A stretch of DNA of 15,378 bases from positions 20,592-35,969 of the forward strand of contig DITE01000103.1 in assembly GCA_002422725.1 (NCBI GenBank), written 5' to 3'. The position numbers were made by a program, and so were the translations under genes. Shown piece by piece: positions 7,889 to 15,226 of the stretch (position 1 is its first letter; each line of letters starts with the position of its first letter). The notes under the pieces were generated by a model that ran no database searches, had not been told where the DNA came from, and saw only the letters and a list, made by a program, of their open reading frames with translations. This DNA comes from Bacteroidales bacterium UBA6192. GTDB taxonomy: Bacteria > Bacteroidota > Bacteroidia > Bacteroidales > F082.

Positions 7889-8470
7889 ATGATCCACTAC
7901 TCTGATGAAGCAATCATAGAAGGCCTGCGCTTACGGAGTGATTACATCATCAAGTATATGTATCAGGAGATGTTTCCGATGATACGTTACCTGGTAGTAA
8001 AGAATAGTGGAAATGATGAAGATGCTGAAGATGTATTTCAGGATGGACTGATTGTAGTTTTTAAAAAAATCAGGGACCATGAATTAGATCTGACCTGTTC
8101 TTTTCGCACTTACATATATTCTGTATGCAGAAATATATGGCTTCAGAAACTAACCAAGCGAAAGCAATATGCTCGTGAGTTTAGCGATGTAGAAACTTAT
8201 GTTGATCTACCTGACAAAGTAGATCAGTTTCAGGAAGATGAGATGGAAAAATACAGGCTTTACCAGCAACATTTCCTTACCCTGGGTGAGGATTGTCAAA
8301 AGGTGTTGCTCTTGTTCATGAAAAAACAATCTCTGAAAGAAATTGCATTAGAAATGGGTTACAAAACAGAAAAGTACGCAAAAACACGAAAATACCTCTG
8401 CAAAGAGGAATTAAAAAAGAGAATTATCAATGATCCCAAGTGCCATAAATTCCTGTCCGATGACAAATAA
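7889..8470 (+). CDS. ECF-type RNA polymerase sigma factor
   Basis: This 193-residue sigma-70 family protein lacks regions 1 and 3, as ECF factors do. Region 2 spans about 22-92 and includes DAEDVFQDGLIVVFKK (45-60), the core-binding and -10 recognition segment. After an acidic linker (about 97-120), region 4 spans about 130-178 with a helix-turn-helix around QSLKEIALEMGYKT, which reads the -35 element. The ATG at 7889 places the conserved SDEAIIEGLR segment right at the N-terminus, as usual for the family. The last 11 nt overlap the next gene, which encodes a membrane TPR protein and is probably its anti-sigma partner. A bipartite element ending 10 nt upstream suggests that it may control its own transcription and that of the divergent T9SS gene. 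Its regulon and stimulus cannot be read from the sequence. Confidence 0.93.
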   Translation: MIHYSDEAIIEGLRLRSDYIIKYMYQEMFPMIRYLVVKNSGNDEDAEDVFQDGLIVVFKKIRDHELDLTCSFRTYIYSVCRNIWLQKLTKRKQYAREFSDVETYVDLPDKVDQFQEDEMEKYRLYQQHFLTLGEDCQKVLLLFMKKQSLKEIALEMGYKTEKYAKTRKYLCKEELKKRIINDPKCHKFLSDDK

Positions 8471-9221
8471 ACTCAAGTATTCCCAGCTGATCGAAAGATT
8501 TATAGCCGGGGAAATGAAAGAGGATGAACTCCGGTGGTTTGGCAAGGAATTACATTCCAATGCAGAACTATCGGCAGAGCTGAAGCTTGATAAGGATATC
8601 GATGACATTCTTCAGGATGAAGATGTTGTTGAGTTCCGGAGGAAGCTGATCAGTGTATTTAACGAGTCGAAGCAGCAGGATGTTTCACCTAAAATTGTCA
8701 GAATGCAGCCACGCAGGTGGCAGATGGCCGCAGCCGCAGCTATTGCAGTACTGGTAATTGCTGGTGGAGCCCTGTTATTGACTCAGCAGCGCTCCTACAC
8801 GGCCGAGAAGTTGTTCAGTATGTACTACGATTCCGAACGTACAATTGAACTCACCCGTTCAGGCAACGCTAACATAGTGGAAGCTATTCTTAAATTTCAA
8901 CAAAAAGATTACCAGGGGGCATCGCTTCTTTTTGCTGAAATACTAGATAAGGACAGCTCCAATATCGCAGTATGGTTTTACAATGGTATTTCCTACATCG
9001 AGACCAATCGTATCGAAGATGCCACAAAAGCATTCAGGTACATTATCGAAGACAGAAACAACCTCTATGTGGAACATGCCGAATGGTATCTCGGGCTGTG
9101 CTACCTGAAAAACGAGCAAATTGATTTTGCCGTTGAACAATTCCGCAAGATTGCGGCCGACCAACAGAACTATCATCACAAAGAAGCTGATAAAATTCTC
9201 GAAAAACTAGGCCGTAAGTAA
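8460..9221 (+). CDS. Single-pass membrane TPR protein, putative anti-sigma factor
   Basis: This 253-residue protein has three parts. A charged cytoplasmic N-terminal region (1 to about 85, with ERFIAGEMKEDELRWFGKEL) resembles the helical, zinc-free sigma-binding segments of Bacteroidota anti-sigma proteins. One TM helix follows (about 87-108, WQMAAAAAIAVLVIAGG), flanked by RRW on the cytoplasmic side. The C-terminal part, with about three TPR-like units (137-165, 170-197, 204-233), should be periplasmic. The start ATG 8460 overlaps the sigma stop by 11 nt, a common translational-coupling arrangement. An ATG at 8430 would lengthen the overlap to 41 nt and add an unconvincing ten residues. No HxxxCxxC zinc anti-sigma motif is present. 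The anti-sigma role rests on gene order and topology, so it is inference. A Rho-independent terminator at 9259 closes the pair. Confidence 0.8.
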   Translation: MTNKLKYSQLIERFIAGEMKEDELRWFGKELHSNAELSAELKLDKDIDDILQDEDVVEFRRKLISVFNESKQQDVSPKIVRMQPRRWQMAAAAAIAVLVIAGGALLLTQQRSYTAEKLFSMYYDSERTIELTRSGNANIVEAILKFQQKDYQGASLLFAEILDKDSSNIAVWFYNGISYIETNRIEDATKAFRYIIEDRNNLYVEHAEWYLGLCYLKNEQIDFAVEQFRKIAADQQNYHHKEADKILEKLGRK

Positions 9222-9258
9222 ACACACCCCGCAAAAAAGGATCATTGATAACTAAAAG

Positions 9259-9285
9259 AAAACCGGAGAGATCCGGTTTTTTTTT
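9259..9285 (+). terminator. Terminator of the sigma/anti-sigma operon
   Basis: A 9-bp perfect stem pairs 9259-9267 with 9272-9280 (AAAACCGGA / TCCGGTTTT) around a GAGA tetraloop. It runs into nine T residues (9277-9285), 37 nt after the stop codon. Confidence 0.92.
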
Positions 9286-9313
9286 ATGCTTAAATCACAA
9301 GAGGTGAATAGTC

Positions 9314-9349
9314 AAAAAAAAGAGGCTTACAAATAAATGTAAACCTCTT
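9314..9349 (-). terminator. Terminator of tRNA-Pro
   Basis: The arms at 9320-9331 and 9338-9349 pair over 12 positions with one mismatch around a 6-nt loop. On the minus strand they are followed by a run of eight T residues (9321-9314). The hairpin lies 10 nt beyond the tRNA 3' end. Confidence 0.85.
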
Positions 9350-9359
9350 ATTGATCAGG

Positions 9360-9433
9360 TCGGAGTGGCCCGACTCGAACGGGCGACCACTTGCACCCCA
9401 TGCAAGTACGCTAGCCAACTGCGCCACACCCCG
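9360..9433 (-). tRNA. tRNA-Pro (anticodon GGG)
   Basis: The 74-nt cloverleaf is complete. The acceptor CGGGGTG pairs with CACTCCG (one G-U) and is followed by discriminator A. The D stem is GCGC/GCGT. The anticodon stem CTTGC/GCAAG encloses the loop ATGGGGT, so the anticodon is GGG, reading CCC and CCU proline codons. The variable loop has five bases and the T arm is GCCCG-TTCGAGT-CGGGC. The 3' CCA is not encoded: ACCTG follows instead, so CCA must be added by nucleotidyltransferase. Confidence 0.97.
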
Positions 9434-9480
9434 TGCCTTATGTTAAGAACTCCTGTGTGAACAGGCACGATTTAACGGTG

Positions 9481-9488
9481 CAAAAATA
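9481..9488 (-). promoter_or_regulatory. Possible -7 box for tRNA-Pro
   Basis: On the minus strand the octamer TATTTTTG matches TAnnTTTG, about 48 nt before the tRNA 5' end. No TTTG stands at the expected -33 spacing, so support is limited. The short arms CGTGCCT (9432-9438) and AGGCACG (9463-9469) could fold the pre-tRNA leader. Confidence 0.35.
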
Positions 9489-9602
9489 CAAAAGTTTTCA
9501 TACTCATCGCATGTTTCTCACAAATATTCTGCTTTGGCATTGTATGTCAAAATGGCGATATATTAATGTGTTGATTTATAGTTCAATAAAAACTGGCATA
9601 GT

Positions 9603-9634
9603 TTTGGGCATATGGCAGCAAAACCTTAATTTTG
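9603..9634 (+). promoter_or_regulatory. Promoter of trxB
   Basis: Both boxes match the Bacteroidota consensus exactly: TTTG (9603-9606), a 20-nt spacer, and TAATTTTG (9627-9634). Transcription would start near 9641, about 45 nt before the trxB ATG. A second TAGTTTTG overlaps the -33 box at 9599-9606. Confidence 0.8.
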
Positions 9635-9684
9635 GGATCTCAATTGGATTCTTAAAACGACTAAATCAATAATAATTAAATACA

Positions 9685-10620
9685 ATGAGCGAAGAAGTTG
9701 AAAAAGTAGAATGCCTGATCATAGGTTCAGGGCCTGCCGGATATACTGCGGCCATTTATGCTGCAAGAGCAGATCTCAAACCAATTGTTTATCAGGGTTT
9801 GCAGCCAGGTGGTCAATTGACCTCTACCACCGAAGTAGATAACTTTCCGGGCTATCCGGAAGGTGTTCAGGGTCCTGATATGATGATTGACATGCAGCGC
9901 CAGGCCGAACGCTTTGGCACCGATATGCGTTGGGGCATTATTACAAAAGTGGACTTTTCTGAGCGCCCTTTTCGCGTAGTTGCCGATGAAACCAAGCCCC
10001 TTCTTGCTGAAACCGTTATTATTGCTACCGGTGCCACTGCCAAATGGATGGGACTGGAGTCAGAAGCCAGATACAATGGACACGGAGTTTCAGCCTGTGC
10101 AACCTGCGACGGGTTTTTCTTCCGCGGTCAGGATATGGCTGTGGTTGGCGGAGGTGATACCGCTTGTGAAGAAGCTACTTACCTGGCCAAGCTGGGTCGT
10201 AAAGTTTACATGATTGTTCGTCGTGATGAACTCCGCGCAAGTAAAGCCATGCAGACAAAAGTACTGAACACCCCCAATATTGAGGTGCTTTGGAATCATG
10301 TAACCAAGGAAATTGTGGGAGATGGTAAAACCGTAACCGGAGCTTTACTTGAAAATGTCAAAACCGGTGAAATTAAGCAAATAGAGGTGCAGGGCTTCTT
10401 TGTAGCCATTGGCCACACTCCAAATACTGAACTGTTTAAAGGTCAGATCGATCTGGATGAAAACGGATACATCAAAACCATTCCTGGAACTACACAAACC
10501 AATGTGCCGGGTGTTTTTGCCGCCGGCGATGTTCAGGATCACGTTTTCCGTCAGGCAGTTACAGCAGCCGGAACCGGATGTATGGCTGCCATTGAATCGG
10601 AAAGATTTCTTTCGCAGTAG
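9685..10620 (+). CDS. trxB: Thioredoxin-disulfide reductase
   Basis: This 311-residue cytoplasmic flavoenzyme uses NADPH to reduce thioredoxin, supplying electrons for ribonucleotide reductase, peroxiredoxins and disulfide repair. The FAD-binding GSGPAGY is at 14-20, followed by GGQLTSTTEVDNFPGYPEG (42-60). The redox-active CATC is at 138-141 and the NADPH-binding GGGDTA at 155-160. RR at 179-180 favours NADPH over NADH. The second FAD motif GVFAAGDVQD is at 276-285, followed by QAVTAAGTGCMAAIE. Length and motif order are those of the low-molecular-weight type. It is a monocistronic unit between its own consensus promoter and a strong terminator. No thioredoxin gene is adjacent. Confidence 0.97.
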   Translation: MSEEVEKVECLIIGSGPAGYTAAIYAARADLKPIVYQGLQPGGQLTSTTEVDNFPGYPEGVQGPDMMIDMQRQAERFGTDMRWGIITKVDFSERPFRVVADETKPLLAETVIIATGATAKWMGLESEARYNGHGVSACATCDGFFFRGQDMAVVGGGDTACEEATYLAKLGRKVYMIVRRDELRASKAMQTKVLNTPNIEVLWNHVTKEIVGDGKTVTGALLENVKTGEIKQIEVQGFFVAIGHTPNTELFKGQIDLDENGYIKTIPGTTQTNVPGVFAAGDVQDHVFRQAVTAAGTGCMAAIESERFLSQ

Positions 10621-10641
10621 AAAAACAAACTTTCTACCCTA

Positions 10642-10683
10642 TGACATAAAAAAAGACGCCATTCAGCGTCTTTTTTTATGTCA
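10642..10683. terminator. Bidirectional terminator between trxB and the DEAD-box helicase gene
   Basis: A perfect 18-bp inverted repeat (10642-10659 and 10666-10683) surrounds the 6-nt loop CATTCA. Each arm has seven A or T next to a GACGC/GCGTC core, so either strand gives a hairpin followed by seven U. It lies 21 nt after trxB and 18 nt after the helicase stop, serving both convergent genes. Confidence 0.93.
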
Positions 10684-10701
10684 GTATGTCAGGCCTGAAG
10701 A

Positions 10702-12552
10702 TTATTTTTTTCTGAAACTGCCAGGACCACTTCTGCGGGGTGGCTTTTTCCAGGGTGAATCCTGTTCAGGTTTATTCTTAAAGAACTTATTTTTAGGAGC
10801 AAATGGTTTGTCGGTAGTGAATGGGCGTTTGCCTTTTTTGTCTTCAGGCACAAATTCACGTTCTGAAGCAGTTTCGATGCGTACACCACGAGGGTTGGAA
10901 CTATCACTTTCAAATGCTTTCAGAACTTTTGCCACAGATTTTGTGTCAACTTCAACAAAGGAGTAGCTGTCAAGAATGTCAATCCGGCCGATTCTGATTT
11001 CACGGGTACGGGTAACTTCGTTGATAAGACCAATAATCTGAGGAGGCAGCACTTTGTCTTTGCGTCCGACACTGATGAAAAGCCGGGTAAAATCACCGCC
11101 TCTTGAATCGCGGGGTGCGCGTTCTTCACGGGGGCCACGATCTTCGCGTGGACCGCGTTCACTGCGGGGGCCTCTGTCTGAGCGGATGCCACGTTCTTCG
11201 CGGGGTTCGCGTTCCTTCCGATTGTCGTCTTCAACATTCAGATCGCGGGCATCGCGGTAATATTCAAGGAAACGGTTAAACTCAAGTGAAACAAATCGTT
11301 TGATAATCTCTTCACGATCCATCCATTCCAGTTTTCGCAGAATCACCGGAAGGAATGTTTCAATTTCACTGTCAATGCCAACATTTTCCATGCGATCGAT
11401 GTGATGGAAAAGTTGTTTCTCGCAAACCTGCACGCCGGTAGGAATTTTGGCTTTGCCAAATTCACGTCCGACTTTCTTTTCGATCTGCCTGATTTTGAAT
11501 TTCTCTTTCAGGTTGATGATGGAGATGCAAATTCCTGTTTTATCAGCCCTGCCGGTACGTCCACTGCGGTGGATGTAGATTTCGGTATCATCGGGCAGGT
11601 TGTAATTGATTACGTGGGTGAGGTCATTTACGTCAAGTCCGCGGGCAGCAACATCAGTTGCAACAAGCATCTGAAGGGTACGGTTGCGGAAACGAGCCAT
11701 AACACCATCGCGCGCTGCCTGCGAAAGGTCGCCATGCAATGAGTCGGCATTATATCCGTCGCGGATTAAAGAATCAGCGATTTCCTGTGTTTCGATACGG
11801 GTACGGCAAAAAATAATCGCGTAGATTCTAGGGTTAAAATCGGCCAGCCTTTTCAGCGCAGCATAACGATCCTTTGCCTGAACCATGTAGTAAATGTGCT
11901 TTACATTGGCAGTTCCGGTATTTCGTTTTCCAACTGTTTTCACAACAGGGTTGGTCATGTATTTTGTAAGAATACGTTCCACCTCTTCGGGCATGGTTGC
12001 CGAAAAGAGTAAGGTGTGTTTCTCATCAGGAGTTTCTTCCAGAATGGTGTCCACTTCTTCCTGAAATCCCATGTCGAGCATTTCATCGGCTTCATCCAGC
12101 ACAAGCCATTCTACCTTGCTGAGATCAACCTTTTTGCGTCGGATCATGTCATTAAGACGACCCGGTGTAGCCACAACAATCTGGGGACCTTCATTCAGCT
12201 GTTTGATCTGAATTTCAATACTGGCGCCTCCATAGACGGCAGTAATTCTGACTCCGGGCATAAACTGCGCGAAACTTTTCAGGTCTCTTGAAATCTGAAG
12301 ACAAAGTTCACGGGTTGGACACAATACCAACGCCTGAACCTTTTTCAGGTTTGGATTGATGTGATGCAGCACAGGAAGGCCAAATGCGGCTGTTTTTCCG
12401 GTTCCGGTTTGAGCAAGTCCTACTAAGTCGGTGGGTGTGGCTATGAGTACGGGAATTACTTCTGCCTGCACAGGCATGGGTTCTTTAAACCCGAGGGCTT
12501 CAACCGCTTCAACTAATTGAGGGTTTAAGCCAAGTTCTTGAAAATTAAGCAT
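10702..12552 (-). CDS. deaD: DEAD-box RNA helicase with DbpA-type RNA-binding domain
   Basis: This 616-residue ATP-dependent RNA helicase of the DeaD/CsdA type probably acts in ribosome assembly and mRNA turnover. All core motifs are visible: Q motif GFKEPMPVQ (21-29), AQTGTGKT (47-54), PTREL (79-83), TPGR (129-132), DEAD (153-156), SAT (184-186), ATDVAARGLD (298-307) and HRSGRTGR (328-335). A helical extension (about 365-440) leads to an Arg/Gly/Glu-rich low-complexity stretch (about 446-485), a DbpA RNA-binding domain (about 487-560) and a Lys/Arg-rich tail. The start is set at ATG 12552 (MLNFQELGLNPQLVEAVEAL). The longer in-frame ATG at 12633 would add 27 residues unlike the family and would lie upstream of the -7 box at 12576-12583. 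Whether the ortholog name should be deaD or another DEAD-box symbol is uncertain. Confidence 0.94.
   Translation of the reverse strand: MLNFQELGLNPQLVEAVEALGFKEPMPVQAEVIPVLIATPTDLVGLAQTGTGKTAAFGLPVLHHINPNLKKVQALVLCPTRELCLQISRDLKSFAQFMPGVRITAVYGGASIEIQIKQLNEGPQIVVATPGRLNDMIRRKKVDLSKVEWLVLDEADEMLDMGFQEEVDTILEETPDEKHTLLFSATMPEEVERILTKYMTNPVVKTVGKRNTGTANVKHIYYMVQAKDRYAALKRLADFNPRIYAIIFCRTRIETQEIADSLIRDGYNADSLHGDLSQAARDGVMARFRNRTLQMLVATDVAARGLDVNDLTHVINYNLPDDTEIYIHRSGRTGRADKTGICISIINLKEKFKIRQIEKKVGREFGKAKIPTGVQVCEKQLFHHIDRMENVGIDSEIETFLPVILRKLEWMDREEIIKRFVSLEFNRFLEYYRDARDLNVEDDNRKEREPREERGIRSDRGPRSERGPREDRGPREERAPRDSRGGDFTRLFISVGRKDKVLPPQIIGLINEVTRTREIRIGRIDILDSYSFVEVDTKSVAKVLKAFESDSSNPRGVRIETASEREFVPEDKKGKRPFTTDKPFAPKNKFFKNKPEQDSPWKKPPRRSGPGSFRKK
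11098..11217 (-). repeat. Degenerate repeats coding an RG/PRxERG-rich linker
   Basis: Imperfect short repeats encode recurring units such as REERG, SERGPR, EDRGPR and EERAPR in the helicase. They form a disordered, charged RNA-contacting linker between the helicase core and the DbpA domain. Such repeats can change copy number between strains. Confidence 0.65.
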
Positions 12553-12575
12553 AAATACATTTACAATTGAGCGTG

Positions 12576-12583
12576 CAAAGGTA
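12576..12583 (-). promoter_or_regulatory. -7 box of the helicase gene
   Basis: On the minus strand TACCTTTG, followed by CA, matches TAnnTTTG exactly. The implied start near 12569 leaves a leader of about 17 nt before ATG 12552, which supports that start codon. No clear TTTG was found at -33. Confidence 0.55.
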
Positions 12584-12868
12584 CTGTATTTAATCGCGCG
12601 ATAGTTAATAAGATAAAAATAAATGCGAAACATGAAGAAATGATGTCCAATAGGCTGAAATTAAGGTATATATATCCATTTTGGAAGTGAATTATTTACA
12701 CATATGACAATGACCTAATTCATGACCGAACTTTAGATGTGTTAATTTTTACTATACATACCATGACAACTTGAAGATAATAAGCACGAGGAAGACTTTA
12801 AGCATTTGACTTTTCGCAAGGTGAACAAACATGACCAAGGGTTGTTATATGGACTGATTTTTGATCTT

Positions 12869-12876
12869 CATTTTTG
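12869..12876 (+). promoter_or_regulatory. Weak -7 candidate for the E1 gene
   Basis: CATTTTTG differs from TAnnTTTG by one base and is followed by CC. It would give a leader of about 15 nt to ATG 12897. No -33 box is at the right distance. Confidence 0.3.
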
Positions 12877-12896
12877 CCAATTTTTCAATAAAAACA

Positions 12897-14942
12897 ATGG
12901 AAAGAACCAAGTCTTTCGGAATTAAGATTACCGATAAAGAAACTCTTAAAAACTGGTATTATCTCATGTCGCTGGGGCGGAAATTAGATGAGCGCGCACC
13001 CAACTACCTCAAGCAGGCATTAGGATGGTCATATCATGCACCCTATGCAGGCCATGATGGAATTCAGCTGGCCATAGGTCAGGTTTTTCAAAAGAGTAAA
13101 GACCATTTATTCCCTTATTACCGCGATATGCTCACCGCCATTTCGGCAGGTGTAAATGCAGAAGAAATCATTTTAAACGGAATTTCCAAAGCAACCGATC
13201 TGGCCAGTGGTGGTCGTCATATGTCAAACCACTTCGCAAAGCCCGAATGGAATATCCACAATGTGTCATCTGCAACCGGCAATCACACACTTCACGCTGT
13301 GGGGGTTGCAAGGGCAATAAAGAGATATGACGCACAGGCTGTAGCCATTAGTTCACAAGGCGAATCCTCAACCAGCGAAGGCTATGTTTATGAGGCCATC
13401 AACGGAGCCAGCAATGAAAAACTTCCGGTGATTTTTGTTTTTCAGGATAACAATTACGGAATTTCTGTGCACAAACGCGATCAAACTGCCAACTGGAGGG
13501 CTGCCGATAACTTCAGGGGTTTCAAGAACCTGCGTATCATTCATTGTGATGGCAAAAATGTTTTTGACTCGATGAATGCAATGACCGAAGCACGTAAACA
13601 TGCCATTGAGAATAATGAGCCCGTTATTGTTCATGCCACTACCATTCGTATTCATTCGCACTCCAATTCTGATAAACATGAGTTGTACCGCGATGAAAAT
13701 GAGCGCCATTGTGCACGCATCAATGATCCTTTCGACCGTTATCGCAAAACACTTGTGATTTCAGGCCGCGTAAGTGAAGAGGAACTTGATGAGATAGACA
13801 AGAAAGTCAAAGAGGAAGTTTCAAAAGCACACAAAAAAGCTTTGGCAGCTCCTGATCCTGATCCGGCGAGCATTTTTGATTTTGTAATTCCCGAAGCTTA
13901 CCCGGCTTCAAAGTATCCTGAGGGTATTCACGATCAGAAAACCGGAGAGAAACTAAAACTGATACAGGCATTAAACTCCACGCTTAAAGCTGAATTCCGC
14001 CATAACCCTGATACTTTTATGTGGGGACAGGATATTGCTAACAAGGAAAAAGGCGGAATCTTTAATGTTAGTAAAGGATTACAGCAGGAATTTGGCATCG
14101 AAAGGATTTTTAACGGACCGATTGCTGAAGATTACATTGTTGGAACTGCCAACGGAATGAGTCGCTTCGACAAGAAGCTGCGTATTGTGATTGAAGGTGC
14201 AGAGTTTGCAGATTATTTCTGGCCGGCCATGGAGCAGTTTGTTGAACTAACCCATGATTACTGGAGAAGTAATGGCGCTTTTGCACCCAACGTAACAGTT
14301 CGTCTGGCTTCAGGAGGTTATATCGGTGGTGGTCTTTATCATTCACAAACCATTGAAGGTTCGCTGGCAACTTTTCCCGGAATACGTATTGTTTATCCGT
14401 CTTTTGCTGACGATGCAGCCGGATTGTTGCGCACATCCATTCGCAGTGAAGGTCCAACCATGTTTCTAGAGCCAAAAGCACTTTACAACGACCCGCTCTC
14501 TGAAACCTATGTGCCTGATGATTTTGAGGTTCCATTCGGGAAAGCCAGGATTCGCAGAGAAGGCAAGGATCTTAGTATAATTACCTACGGAAATACCACG
14601 CATATGAGTCTGGCTGTGGCTGAAAGAATTGCCTCAGAAACAGGAAAAAGTGTTGAAGTTCTTGACCTGCGTTCAATAATTCCTCTGGATAAAGAAGCCG
14701 TTCTTGCTTCAGTACGAAAAACCAATCGTGCATTGGTGGTTCATGAAGATAAGGTTTTTGGAGGTTTCGGTGGCGAAATTGCTGCCATGATTACCGAGGA
14801 AGCTTTTGCATCACTTGATGCTCCTGTAAAGAGGGTCGGCTCAACTTTTACTCCTGTAGGATTTAACCGGATTCTTGAAAAAGCCATTCTTCCTGATCAC
14901 GATCGTATATTCAAAGCAGCAATGGAAGTGCTGGAATTTTAA
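12897..14942 (+). CDS. Branched-chain 2-oxoacid dehydrogenase E1, fused alpha and beta
   Basis: This 681-residue protein is the thiamine-diphosphate-dependent E1 of a 2-oxoacid dehydrogenase complex, most like the branched-chain (2-oxoisovalerate) type. It decarboxylates the oxoacid and passes the acyl group to lipoyl-E2. The alpha half (1 to about 345) has GRHMSNHFA (106-114), the ThDP/Mg motif starting QGESSTSEG (154-162) and ending DNNYGIS (184-190), and the loop RIHSHSNSDKHELYRDENE (251-269). The beta half (about 353-681) has catalytic Glu411 in IAEDYIVG and GGGLYHSQTIEG with His482. Bacteria often split these into two genes; the fused form is common in Bacteroidota. No E2 or E3 gene lies nearby. 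The start at ATG 12897 (MERTKSFGIKITDKETLK) is preferred over a TTG at 12861, which would fall on the candidate promoter. Specificity within the family is not certain. Confidence 0.9.
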   Translation: MERTKSFGIKITDKETLKNWYYLMSLGRKLDERAPNYLKQALGWSYHAPYAGHDGIQLAIGQVFQKSKDHLFPYYRDMLTAISAGVNAEEIILNGISKATDLASGGRHMSNHFAKPEWNIHNVSSATGNHTLHAVGVARAIKRYDAQAVAISSQGESSTSEGYVYEAINGASNEKLPVIFVFQDNNYGISVHKRDQTANWRAADNFRGFKNLRIIHCDGKNVFDSMNAMTEARKHAIENNEPVIVHATTIRIHSHSNSDKHELYRDENERHCARINDPFDRYRKTLVISGRVSEEELDEIDKKVKEEVSKAHKKALAAPDPDPASIFDFVIPEAYPASKYPEGIHDQKTGEKLKLIQALNSTLKAEFRHNPDTFMWGQDIANKEKGGIFNVSKGLQQEFGIERIFNGPIAEDYIVGTANGMSRFDKKLRIVIEGAEFADYFWPAMEQFVELTHDYWRSNGAFAPNVTVRLASGGYIGGGLYHSQTIEGSLATFPGIRIVYPSFADDAAGLLRTSIRSEGPTMFLEPKALYNDPLSETYVPDDFEVPFGKARIRREGKDLSIITYGNTTHMSLAVAERIASETGKSVEVLDLRSIIPLDKEAVLASVRKTNRALVVHEDKVFGGFGGEIAAMITEEAFASLDAPVKRVGSTFTPVGFNRILEKAILPDHDRIFKAAMEVLEF

Positions 14943-15022
14943 GTCCTGCTCTTGCATGGTCTCATGCCTGAAAAAAAATTGTGATAACCGAAAGGCTCTG
15001 ACAATTTTAAACCAATAAGATT

Positions 15023-15054
15023 GAAGCCCTGTATTTTGCAGGGCTTCTTCAATT
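15023..15054 (+). terminator. Probable terminator of the E1 gene
   Basis: A 9-bp perfect stem GAAGCCCTG / CAGGGCTTC (15023-15031 and 15039-15047) with a 7-nt loop is followed by the imperfect T tract TTCAATTTT. It lies about 80 nt after the stop codon, further than usual, but no better candidate is closer. Confidence 0.65.
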
Positions 15055-15125
15055 TTCAGGCAGCTTTCATCCTGGAAACAGAGGGAATTATCAAAATACA
15101 ATCAGAATCATTTCATGAAAAAGTC

Positions 15126-15133
15126 TATTTTTG
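15126..15133 (+). promoter_or_regulatory. Possible -7 box for the M3 peptidase gene
   Basis: TATTTTTG matches TAnnTTTG. It would start transcription near 15140, leaving a leader of about 85 nt that contains the stem-loop at 15160-15201. No -33 TTTG is at the right distance. Confidence 0.35.
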
Positions 15134-15159
15134 TCCAAAATACTGAAAATTATTCGTTT

Positions 15160-15201
15160 ATCATGAATCTTTCCCATAATGCTTGTGTGGGATTTCATGA
15201 T
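15160..15201. promoter_or_regulatory. Stem-loop upstream of the M3 peptidase gene
   Basis: The outer stem ATCATGAA / TTCATGAT (15160-15167 and 15194-15201) and inner stem TCCCA / TGGGA (15172-15176 and 15188-15192) are separated by an asymmetric internal loop and close on an 11-nt loop. No T run follows, so it is not a terminator. It may be a leader structure or an operator. Confidence 0.4.
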
Positions 15202-15226
15202 TTAATATTCATCAAAATTTTTTCTA

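Larger units (their letters stand above)
12553..12896. other. Divergent intergenic region, helicase / E1
   Basis: These 344 nt hold the helicase -7 box (12576-12583) and a weak candidate for the E1 gene (12869-12876). Between them the sequence is AT-rich with no gene and no strong hairpin. The hexamer CATGAC recurs three times (near 12720, 12762 and 12829), with no evident meaning. Confidence 0.6.

Noticed and set aside
9433..9672. 79-codon plus-strand reading frame upstream of trxB
   Set aside because: It starts at the 5' end of the tRNA, runs through the consensus trxB promoter and resembles no family.
10409..10966. 185-codon plus-strand frame overlapping the end of trxB and the helicase
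   Set aside because: It crosses the bidirectional terminator and is an off-frame shadow of two secure genes.
12553..12633. 27-residue N-terminal extension of the helicase from ATG 12633
   Set aside because: It would place translation upstream of the TACCTTTG -7 box and adds residues unlike the family N-terminus.
14110..14535. 141-codon minus-strand frame inside the E1 gene
   Set aside because: Antisense shadow of the conserved beta half; its composition is not protein-like.
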